The position numbers and the translations under genes are program-made. Shown in pieces: positions 1 to 4,817 of a DNA stretch of 7,474 nt. Source of the DNA: JAAFIP01 sp031428975. Lineage in GTDB: Bacteria > Pseudomonadota > Gammaproteobacteria > Burkholderiales > Burkholderiaceae_C. The stretch spans positions 1 to 7,474 of the forward strand of contig JANOYR010000260.1 of NCBI GenBank assembly GCA_031428975.1, given 5' to 3'. Position 1 is the first letter of the stretch, and every line of letters starts with the position of its first letter. Under the pieces are notes generated by a model, which did not search any database, was not told the DNA's origin, and worked only from the letters and a program-made list of their open reading frames with translations.

Positions 1-180
1 GCCCTGTTTCTTGAAATGCCCACGCGCTTTGTGATGGGGTCTGACACATGGGTCAACCAGCGCTGGCAATATTACGAAGACCTGATGAAGGGCTACCGCG
101 CATGGCTGGGTGAGCTGCCCCCCGCCGTGGCGCAGCAAATCGCGTGGGGCAATGCGGCCGAGCTTTTTGGTCTGAAATAA
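1..180 (+). CDS. amidohydrolase family protein, C-terminal fragment
   Basis: Reading frame 1 is open from the first base to a TAA at 178-180 and encodes the last 59 residues of a protein that begins before the window. The fragment holds FVMGSDTW (residues 11-18 of the fragment) and ends with GNAAELFGLK. In the amidohydrolase-2 family (TIM-barrel metal-dependent hydrolases) a GSD motif near the C-terminus carries a conserved metal-site or catalytic Asp, and a GNA.RLFG-like sequence closes the barrel, so the family call is fairly secure. The substrate cannot be told from this piece. The stop codon lies inside the A/T-rich palindromic repeat at 176-199. The next gene (GST) begins 64 bp later on the same strand. 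Confidence 0.75.
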   Translation, partial: ALFLEMPTRFVMGSDTWVNQRWQYYEDLMKGYRAWLGELPPAVAQQIAWGNAAELFGLK

Positions 181-199
181 TTACTATATTTTTAATAGC
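176..199 (-). repeat. A/T-rich palindromic repeat, copy 1
   Basis: Read on the - strand, this 24-bp stretch begins GCTAT, continues with an A-rich middle, and ends ATAGTA + ATTATT. It matches the stretch at 6765-6788 on the + strand at 20 of 24 positions by hand alignment. GCTAT and ATAGT give it short inverted arms. It overlaps the TAA stop (178-180) of the amidohydrolase gene, so it either supplies the stop or sits right against it. I infer a dispersed short palindromic element; it has no coding capacity. Confidence 0.5.
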
Positions 200-244
200 G
201 CAGTATGTCCATTTGACGGCGACACTCCCCTAAAAAGCTTCAAC

Positions 245-919
245 ATGATTACCCTGCACTACTACCCCAGCAATGCCAGCATGGCCCCGCATATTGCGCT
301 TGAAGAGATCGGCTGCGCCTACCAGCGCGTGTTGGTCGACCGCACGCAGGGCGCACACAAAACGCCGGAGTATCTGCGCCTGAACCCCAACGGCCTGATT
401 CCTGTGCTTACCGACAGCCGCTTTGGCGCAGATTTTGTGCTGTATGAAACCGCAGCCATCCTGCTGCATTTGGCCGACACCCACCCCGCTGCCAATCTTG
501 CACCCGCATTGGGCGCGGCCGAGCGTGCGCACTTCTACAAATGGCTGATGTGGTTTACCAACACCTTGCAAGCCGCGCTGATTGTGTACTTTTACCCCGA
601 GCGCTGGGTATCAGAAGGCAACGCCAGCGGTGCGCAAGAGCTCAAAACCCAGGCCCAAAACAAAATTGGCGACATGCTGGACCAAATCAACACCCAGCTG
701 GCCAGCCACGGCCAAGACTGGTTTTTGGGCCAACACTACAGCGCGCTCGATGCCTACGCCCTGATGCTGTGCCGCTGGACGCGCGGCTTTGATGCGGCGG
801 CAGGCAGCGCCCCCGCCCGCACCTATGGCCACATTGCCCCATATCTAGAGCGCGTGTTGGCACGTCCAGCGGTGCAGCGCGTGATGGCGGCTGAAGAGCT
901 GGCACCGCCTTGGGTGTAG
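245..919 (+). CDS. glutathione S-transferase family protein
   Basis: This 224-residue protein has the usual two-domain GST layout and length. The N-terminal thioredoxin-like domain (about 1-80) carries N48-P-N-G-L-I-P53-V-L, with the cis-proline that contacts glutathione, and Y67-E-T-A-A-I, the loop that binds the gamma-glutamyl part. The helical C-terminal domain (about 90-220) includes DWFLGQHYSALDAYAL, the conserved N-capping/hydrophobic staple region. Aligned with beta-class bacterial GSTs (YYSPGACSL...PHIAL), the usual catalytic Cys is replaced by Ala11, with Ser12 next to it. Cys-dependent beta-class chemistry is therefore unlikely, and the substrate is unknown. It is probably cytosolic. 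No Shine-Dalgarno is visible before ATG 245, but TAAAAA at 231-236 lies 8 nt upstream. The gene appears to be transcribed alone. Confidence 0.9.
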   Translation: MITLHYYPSNASMAPHIALEEIGCAYQRVLVDRTQGAHKTPEYLRLNPNGLIPVLTDSRFGADFVLYETAAILLHLADTHPAANLAPALGAAERAHFYKWLMWFTNTLQAALIVYFYPERWVSEGNASGAQELKTQAQNKIGDMLDQINTQLASHGQDWFLGQHYSALDAYALMLCRWTRGFDAAAGSAPARTYGHIAPYLERVLARPAVQRVMAAEELAPPWV

Positions 920-923
920 CAAG

Positions 924-959
924 TCGACAATATGCCATATATAAAATAAAGTGGCATAT
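924..959 (+). promoter_or_regulatory. putative vapBC promoter with dyad operator
   Basis: An A/T-rich patch sits between the GST stop and vapB. It contains an exact 8-bp inverted repeat, ATATGCCA (930-937) and TGGCATAT (952-959), with arm starts 22 bp apart, about two helical turns. TCGACA (924-929) and TAAAGT (947-952), 17 bp apart, could be the -35 and -10. The dyad would then cover the spacer, the -10 and the start point, a classic site for an autorepressor. VapBC complexes are known to repress their own operons through such palindromes. The dyad is seen directly; the promoter assignment is inference. A second option is CACAAT (975-980) as the -10, which would give a leaderless vapB message. 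Confidence 0.45.
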
Positions 960-986
960 GTTGACAATTTGCGGCACAATTAACCG

Positions 987-1286
987 ATGCATGCCACCAT
1001 CGCCCTCCAACTTGGCCCCCAAGGCCGCATCGTCATTCCGTCGGGTTTGCGCCAAACTTTGGGGCTCGAAACGGGTGCGCAGCTGCTTGCCAGCGTGGTC
1101 GATGGCGCTTTGGTCATCCAAACGCCTGCGCAAATGCAGGCCAATTTGAGCCAACGCTTTTTTAGCCGATTCAACAGTGCCGCTTTCAAGCAGCGTATGG
1201 GGCAAGGCGACGAACGGCCTTCGGACAGCCTGATAGCCGAGCGCCGCGCCGAGTTTGCACGCGAACAAGCGTGTGATACTGCGTGA
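987..1286 (+). CDS. vapB: AbrB/MazE-fold antitoxin (VapB-like)
   Basis: A 99-residue protein. Residues 4-46 form a SpoVT/AbrB swapped-hairpin DNA-binding domain: the pattern LGPQGRIVIPSGLRQTLGL, followed by a hydrophobic stretch ending GALVIQ, is typical of AbrB-type antitoxins. The C-terminal half (about 50-99) has no fold I recognise, but SLIAERRAEFAREQ near the end resembles the toxin-binding tail of VapB proteins, where charged residues enter the nuclease pocket. Role: binds and inhibits the PIN toxin encoded next, and probably represses the operon through the dyad at 930-959. ATG 987 is the only good start, since the domain begins at once. No Shine-Dalgarno is visible. The TGA stop is in the same frame as the toxin gene, with no other stop between. 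Confidence 0.85.
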   Translation: MHATIALQLGPQGRIVIPSGLRQTLGLETGAQLLASVVDGALVIQTPAQMQANLSQRFFSRFNSAAFKQRMGQGDERPSDSLIAERRAEFAREQACDTA

Positions 1287-1287
1287 A

Positions 1288-1300
1288 GCGGCGCAGCCGC
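1288..1300 (+). promoter_or_regulatory. intercistronic hairpin between vapB and vapC
   Basis: GCGGC (1288-1292), a GCA loop and GCCGC (1296-1300) make a perfect 5-bp G/C stem. It begins two bases after the vapB stop codon and lies 22 nt before the vapC ATG. It has no T-tract, so it is not a terminator. Given its place it could affect mRNA stability or lower toxin translation relative to antitoxin. The pairing is seen directly; the role is inferred. Confidence 0.3.
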
Positions 1301-1322
1301 AGCCATTAGCGCACTCTCCGCC

Positions 1323-1802
1323 ATGAGCCCCAGTACACAGCCCACCAGCCACACAGGCACGTACAGCAGTGCATCGCTGTGTGTGCTCGACTCTTCGTGC
1401 TTGTTGGCCAGCGTGTTCCAAGAACCAGGAGGTGAAAAAGTGCGCAGCCTCTTAGCCGGGGCCATGATGAGCGCGGTCAATTGGTCGGAGTTTGTGCAAA
1501 AAGCCGCGCAATACGGCGTGGACACCTTGGGCATGCGCAGCGACGCAGAGGGTGCAGGCCTGCGCATCATGCCTGTCACGGCGGATCTGGCCGAGGCAGC
1601 AGCAGCCCTGTGGACCGTTGGCAAAAAAGCTGGCCTGTCCTTGGGCGACCGCATGTGTCTGGCGCTGGCACAGCAATACGGCGTTACTGCCTACACCACC
1701 GACCTGGCTTGGACAGCGTGCGCGTTTGATTTTCCGGTGGTTTGCATCAGGCCACCACGTCAGGCCAGCGCGGTGCACGAGGCCTTGCCGCAAGCGGCGT
1801 AA
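1323..1802 (+). CDS. vapC: PIN-domain ribonuclease toxin (VapC-like)
   Basis: A 159-residue protein with a PIN nuclease domain at about 20-145. All four expected acidic residues are present: D23 (VLDSS), E56 (NWSEF), D109 (SLGDRMCLALA) and D127 (YTTDLAW), so the Mg2+/Mn2+-dependent RNase site looks intact. VapC toxins cut tRNA or rRNA and block translation when the antitoxin is lost; the target here is unknown. The N-terminus is unusual: about 20 Ser/Thr-rich residues precede the first beta strand, where most VapC proteins start within a few residues of VLD. No later ATG is available; GTG 1383 would begin right at the strand. It follows vapB by 36 bp and converges on corA, whose stop is 7 bp away. 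Confidence 0.87.
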   Translation: MSPSTQPTSHTGTYSSASLCVLDSSCLLASVFQEPGGEKVRSLLAGAMMSAVNWSEFVQKAAQYGVDTLGMRSDAEGAGLRIMPVTADLAEAAAALWTVGKKAGLSLGDRMCLALAQQYGVTAYTTDLAWTACAFDFPVVCIRPPRQASAVHEALPQAA

Positions 1803-1809
1803 ACCCCGC

Positions 1810-2982
1810 CTACTGCCCAGTCCTAGCCAAATACCGTTTGCGCCAAAACACCAGCACCATGCTGACCGCGATGCTGAGCATGAGGCCAAAGGCCCACCAA
1901 AATCCGTACGCGGTGTGAATCAGGGGCAAAAACTCAAAATTCATGCCGAAAAACCCGGTGATTAAATTCAGCGGCAAAAACACCGCCGTAATCGCCGTGA
2001 GCGTGCGCATGATGTCATTGGTGCGGTTGCTCTGGGCGCTGAAATGGATTTGCACCACCGTCTCGGCCGACTGCTCCAAGCGTCGGGCGTGGTGCACCAC
2101 GCGGTCAATATGCTCAATGACATCGCGGGCGCGTGCCATGAGTTGGTCTTTTTGCGCCACCGCCAGTCGCGCAGCGTTGTCACTGCTGCCGTTTGGCGGC
2201 GGATGGTTGACGGGTTGTTCTCGCAAATTGTCCAGCCACTCTTGTATGGCATCGTGTTGTTCGTCGCACAGGTCTTCCAGCACATGCAGCTGGCTGCGTG
2301 CGCCCATCAGCGCTCCCCAATTGTTAAAGCGCGAATGCGGCTTGAGCAGCTCTGACTGCCAATGCTCCAAACCTGTGGCCAGCTCTTTGCGCAGCTCTAA
2401 ATAGCTGTCAACCATCCCATTGATGATGCGCAGCACCAGATCGGCGGGGCTGGTGGGCGTGCGGCTGCGCACAGCCGTGGTGTCCACGCTGAATTTGGCA
2501 TCGGCTAAAAAGCGCTCGACAAAGCCTTTGGCGGCATAGCAGCCGCTGGGGTGCACGCTGATGAGCAGGCGGTCAAACACGGCAAAACCAACCGCTTTGG
2601 AGCTGATGCGGCTAAACGAGGGGATGCCGCGTTTGGCTTTGGTCAGTGGCTTGCCGCCCTGTCCATGGTAGGCATGGATGGCCGCTTCAGCGGCGGCTTC
2701 GGCCTGTGTTTCAGACTTGGTGGCCAAGCGCCTGAAAATCACCAAGTCGTAGACCGAGGTGTAGTCGTAATGCGAGGGGTGCACGGCGCTGGCCAAGTCT
2801 TGGCAGTGCAAATCGAGCAGCACCGAGCCGCCCAAGCGCTGCGCCGCGTCTTGAATGGTCGCTTGTTGGCGTTCAAAATCGTTTTGGTCTAAATACATCC
2901 AGACAAAACCGTCTGCAGGCAATGTGGCGGGCACAGCCTCTAAAAAGCGCAGGCTGTCAGCGGTGAATTCAACGATACGCAT
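1810..2982 (-). CDS. corA: CorA-family magnesium/cobalt transport protein
   Basis: A 390-residue inner-membrane protein of the CorA family. It has a long cytoplasmic N-terminal part (about 1-320) rich in alpha/beta and long-helix sequence, then two membrane segments (about 327-345 and 359-379) and a basic tail. The family signature G346-M-N348 stands at the end of the first membrane helix, followed by FEFLP, and forms the ion-selective mouth of the pentamer. CorA channels take up Mg2+ (also Co2+ and Ni2+) driven by membrane potential. The length exceeds the roughly 320 residues of classical CorA because of an Ala-rich, then basic insert at about 90-125 and a linker at about 255-270. It lies 83 bp downstream of hemB on the same strand, so it may share hemB transcripts or use its own promoter. 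ZntB-type proteins are related, but the GMN motif fits CorA. Confidence 0.9.
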   Translation of the reverse strand: MRIVEFTADSLRFLEAVPATLPADGFVWMYLDQNDFERQQATIQDAAQRLGGSVLLDLHCQDLASAVHPSHYDYTSVYDLVIFRRLATKSETQAEAAAEAAIHAYHGQGGKPLTKAKRGIPSFSRISSKAVGFAVFDRLLISVHPSGCYAAKGFVERFLADAKFSVDTTAVRSRTPTSPADLVLRIINGMVDSYLELRKELATGLEHWQSELLKPHSRFNNWGALMGARSQLHVLEDLCDEQHDAIQEWLDNLREQPVNHPPPNGSSDNAARLAVAQKDQLMARARDVIEHIDRVVHHARRLEQSAETVVQIHFSAQSNRTNDIMRTLTAITAVFLPLNLITGFFGMNFEFLPLIHTAYGFWWAFGLMLSIAVSMVLVFWRKRYLARTGQ

Positions 2983-2985
2983 GGT

Positions 2986-3023
2986 GTTTTATGGAAAAAA
3001 GTGGCAATGTCAGCGTTTTATGG
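2986..3023 (-). promoter_or_regulatory. direct repeats upstream of corA, possible promoter region
   Basis: Read on the - strand, the 9-mer CCATAAAAC occurs twice before corA, at 3023-3015 and 2994-2986, with starts 29 bp apart. The nearer copy contains TAAAAC/CATAAA just 3-5 nt before the ATG. CTGACA lies 16 bp upstream of that TAAAAC, so a weak promoter is possible. Repeated A/T-rich half-sites could also be regulator sites. The repeats are seen directly; any function is a guess. Confidence 0.25.
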
Positions 3024-3050
3024 GGAAAGCTTGCTATTGTTTTATTGTTT

Positions 3051-3071
3051 AATTAGGTTCTGACCCTAATT
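3051..3071 (-). other. stem-loop over the hemB stop codon
   Basis: AATTAGG (3051-3057) and CCTAATT (3065-3071) are exact inverted arms around a 7-nt loop, and the hemB TAG stop lies inside the stem. The stem is A/T-rich and is followed on the - strand by A-rich sequence, not a T-tract. It is therefore a poor intrinsic terminator and more likely a 3'-end stabilising or processing structure, or chance. Confidence 0.3.
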
Positions 3072-4076
3072 CTTTTGCAGCAAGCGCGCGGCATCCAGTG
3101 CAAAATAGGTCAGCACGCCGTCTGCGCCTGCGCGCTTGAAGGCCAGCAGGCTTTCCATCATCACCGCGTCGTGGTCAAGCCAGCCATTGATGGCGGCGGC
3201 TTTGAGCATGGCGTATTCACCGCTGACTTGGTAGGCAAAGGTGGGCACTTTAAATGCGTCTTTCACGCGGCGCACAATGTCTAGGTAAGGCATGCCGGGT
3301 TTGACCATCACCATGTCAGCACCCTCGGCAATGTCCAGCGCCACCTCGCGCAGGGCCTCATCGCTGTTGCCCGGGTCCATTTGGTAGACTTTTTTGTTGG
3401 CTTTGCCAAGGTTGGCTGCGCTGCCCACTGCGTCGCGAAACGGGCCATAAAAAGCGCTGGCGTATTTGGCGCTGTAGGCCATGATGCGGGTGTGGATGTG
3501 GCCATGCGCCTCTAGCGCCGTGCGAATGGCGCCAATGCGGCCGTCCATCATGTCGCTGGGCGCCACCATGTCGACGCCCGCCGCCGCCTGCACCAGCGCC
3601 TGCTTAACCAAGCATTCCACCGTCACATCGTTCATGATGTAGTTGGCATCGTCAAGTAGCCCGTCTTGCCCATGCGAGGTGTAAGGGTCGAGCGCCACAT
3701 CGGTCATGATGCCCAGCTGCGGAAACTGCTTTTTAAGTGCCGCCACCACGGTGGGAATCAAACCGGTCGGGTTCCAAGCCTCAGCGCCATCGGGCGTTTT
3801 AAGCGACTGGCTGATGACAGGAAACAGCGCCATGACCGGAATTCCCAAATCCACGCATTGCTGCGCCACGGGTAAAAGCAAATCTAAGCTCAAGCGTGCC
3901 ACGCCGGGCATAGAGGCCACTTCTTCGCGGCGGCCTACGCCTTCTAATACAAACACAGGGTAAATCAAATCGTCAACGGTTAGCGCATGTTCGCGCACTA
4001 GGCGGCGGCTAAAGTCGTCGCGGCGCAGGCGGCGTGGGCGGCTGGCGGGAAAGCTGGGGAGGAGGTTTTGTGTCAT
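3066..4076 (-). CDS. hemB: delta-aminolevulinic acid dehydratase (porphobilinogen synthase)
   Basis: A 336-residue cytosolic enzyme of full family length. It joins two 5-aminolevulinate molecules into porphobilinogen, the second committed step of the tetrapyrrole/heme pathway. The two active-site lysines are visible: K204 in YSAKYASAFYGPFRD and the Schiff-base K259 in MVMVKPGMPYLD. The metal loop reads TDVALDPYTSHGQDG, with D126, D130 and D138 where zinc-type enzymes such as that of E. coli have three cysteines. This is the aspartate-rich, Mg2+-dependent type known from Pseudomonas. The basic N-terminal arm (RPRRLRRDDFSRRL) matches the octamer-forming arm. The gene is divergent from hemJ and followed by corA. 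The start at 4076 has no Shine-Dalgarno; CACAAT lies 8 nt upstream (- strand, 4090-4085). Confidence 0.97.
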   Translation of the reverse strand: MTQNLLPSFPASRPRRLRRDDFSRRLVREHALTVDDLIYPVFVLEGVGRREEVASMPGVARLSLDLLLPVAQQCVDLGIPVMALFPVISQSLKTPDGAEAWNPTGLIPTVVAALKKQFPQLGIMTDVALDPYTSHGQDGLLDDANYIMNDVTVECLVKQALVQAAAGVDMVAPSDMMDGRIGAIRTALEAHGHIHTRIMAYSAKYASAFYGPFRDAVGSAANLGKANKKVYQMDPGNSDEALREVALDIAEGADMVMVKPGMPYLDIVRRVKDAFKVPTFAYQVSGEYAMLKAAAINGWLDHDAVMMESLLAFKRAGADGVLTYFALDAARLLQKN

Positions 4077-4123
4077 AGGTATGCATTGTGCCGCGTTCTA
4101 AGGGCGGCGCGTGTAATGGCCAG

Positions 4124-4139
4124 TGTCACCAAAATGACA
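4124..4139. promoter_or_regulatory. 16-bp dyad upstream of hemB
   Basis: TGTCA (4124-4128) and TGACA (4135-4139) form an inverted repeat around CCAAAA, about 50 bp before the hemB ATG. The size suits a dimeric transcription factor. It is not a Fnr (TTGAT-N4-ATCAA) or CRP (TGTGA-N6-TCACA) site, and I do not recognise the regulator. Arms this short can arise by chance. Confidence 0.25.
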
Positions 4140-4189
4140 TTATTTTTGCAGTTGTGTGAAATTACCTTGATTCTTACGTGCAAATACTA

Positions 4190-4218
4190 TTGCAATGCCT
4201 AGCTGTCTTTGATATATT
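4190..4218 (+). promoter_or_regulatory. sigma70-like promoter for the hemB-hemJ intergenic RNA
   Basis: TTGCAA (4190-4195, 4 of 6 to TTGACA) and TATATT (4213-4218, 5 of 6 to TATAAT) are separated by exactly 17 bp. Transcription would start near 4225, at the base of the first hairpin of the predicted RNA. The 8-mers TGTGAAAT (4155-4162) and ATTTCACA (4216-4223) form an inverted repeat whose right arm overlaps the -10 and start region, so it could hold a regulator. Motifs are seen directly; promoter activity is inferred. Confidence 0.5.
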
Positions 4219-4224
4219 TCACAT

Positions 4225-4323
4225 GCGCAGTTCGCTGCGTCCCGCTTTTCCTCCCTGAGCGGGTGCCTCAATGTGTGACAGCAAAAAAGGCTTACTACCC
4301 CGGCTCGTGCCGGGGTTTTTTTT
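4225..4323 (+). ncRNA. candidate small RNA or hemJ leader RNA
   Basis: This is a predicted transcript of about 99 nt between a 17-bp-spaced promoter and a strong terminator, with no + strand protein gene before it. Predicted structure in order: hairpin 1, GCGCAG-UUCG-CUGCGU (4225-4240); hairpin 2, CCCGCU (4241-4246) pairing with AGCGGG (4258-4263), with the 11-nt pyrimidine-rich loop UUUCCUCCCUG; a single-stranded A-rich linker (about 4264-4296); and the terminator hairpin. The CCUCCC in loop 2 is complementary to Shine-Dalgarno-type GGGAGG, as in several known trans-acting small RNAs. The other reading is a 5' leader of hemJ with an attenuator, since hemJ starts 41 nt after the terminator. 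I found no convincing match to 6S RNA or to a known riboswitch. Confidence 0.5.
4297..4323 (+). terminator. intrinsic terminator upstream of hemJ
   Basis: ACCCCGGC (4297-4304), a TCGT loop and GCCGGGGT (4309-4316) form a perfect 8-bp G/C-rich stem, and the T run covers 4316-4323. This is a textbook Rho-independent terminator for + strand transcription only. On the - strand it is followed by purines and lacks the U-tract, so it does not serve hemB. The nearest + strand protein gene upstream is vapC, 2.5 kb away, which implies a local transcript. Confidence 0.85.
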
Positions 4324-4364
4324 GGCCTGAAAGTTGCCGAATGTGATTGCACTACACTGCCCCC

Positions 4365-4793
4365 ATGCTTTGGGTTAAATCTTTTCACATTATCTTCGTG
4401 GCCAGTTGGTTTGCGGGGTTGTTTTATTTGCCGCGTATTTTTGTCAATTTGGCACTGGTTAGCCCCGACTCAGAGGCCGAGCGCAGCCGCCTGCTGCTTA
4501 TGGCTACCAAGTTGCTGCGCTTTACCACGCTGCTGGCCCTGCCTGCGCTGGGTTTAGGGCTGTGGCTATGGTTGGGCTATGGCATTGGGCGCGGGCCGAG
4601 CAATGGCTGGATGCATGCCAAGCTGGCGGTGGTGCTGTTGGCCGTGGGCTACCACCATGGCTGTGCGGTGCTGCTGCGCAAGATCAAAGCTGGCGCACCG
4701 ATGCGCAGCCATGTGTGGTACCGCTGGTTCAATGAGCTGCCGGTCATTTTGCTGGCGCTGGCGGTGGTGCTGGTGGTGGTCAAGCCTTTTTAG
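4365..4793 (+). CDS. hemJ: protoporphyrinogen IX oxidase HemJ (CopD-like membrane protein)
   Basis: A 142-residue integral membrane protein with four predicted segments (about 4-28, 50-72, 84-104 and 122-140). It has the hallmarks of the HemJ/UPF0093 family, often labelled CopD: MLWVKSFHIIFVASWFAGLFYLPR at the N-terminus with H8 in the first helix, G81-W-M-H84-A-K86 before helix 3, Y96-H-H98, and R120-W-F-N-E-L-P126 before the last helix. HemJ oxidises protoporphyrinogen IX to protoporphyrin IX, the penultimate step of heme synthesis, in bacteria lacking HemG or HemY, and is thought to bind heme itself. Its place opposite hemB supports the call. ATG 4365 gives the canonical start; an in-frame TTG at 4347 would add six odd residues. 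TACACT (4353-4358) stands 6 nt before the ATG. Expression may depend on readthrough of the terminator at 4297-4323. Confidence 0.88.
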   Translation: MLWVKSFHIIFVASWFAGLFYLPRIFVNLALVSPDSEAERSRLLLMATKLLRFTTLLALPALGLGLWLWLGYGIGRGPSNGWMHAKLAVVLLAVGYHHGCAVLLRKIKAGAPMRSHVWYRWFNELPVILLALAVVLVVVKPF

Positions 4794-4817
4794 GCGGTGC
4801 CATAGGGTTTAGCCGCC

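Noticed and set aside
961..966. Perfect TTGACA as the vapB -35 box
   Set aside because: A -10 at 16-18 bp would fall on or past the vapB ATG (987), and no fitting hexamer is there.
687..1654. Long - strand frames of 224-244 codons opposite GST and vapBC
   Set aside because: They mirror + strand genes with clear domains, are rich in Arg/Ala/Cys as G+C-rich shadow frames are, and show no family pattern.
1787..1798. GCCGCAAGCGGC palindrome at the end of vapC as a terminator between vapC and corA
   Set aside because: It is a perfect 12-bp palindrome, but the hairpin would have only about 4 bp with a 4-nt loop and no T-tract on either strand.
4155..4223. CRP-type site (TGTGA ... TCACA)
   Set aside because: The two half-sites are about 60 bp apart rather than 6 bp, so they cannot form one CRP dimer site.
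4140..4323. 6S RNA (ssrS) between hemB and hemJ
   Set aside because: The expected long rod with a central bubble and pairing 5' and 3' ends cannot be drawn. The promoter-like start also gives only about 99 nt, against the usual 180 or so.
4140..4388. 82-codon ORF on the - strand across the hemB-hemJ gap
   Set aside because: Its sequence has no recognisable domain. It runs antisense through the terminator, the candidate RNA and the hemJ start, and has no supporting start signal, so it is most likely a chance frame.
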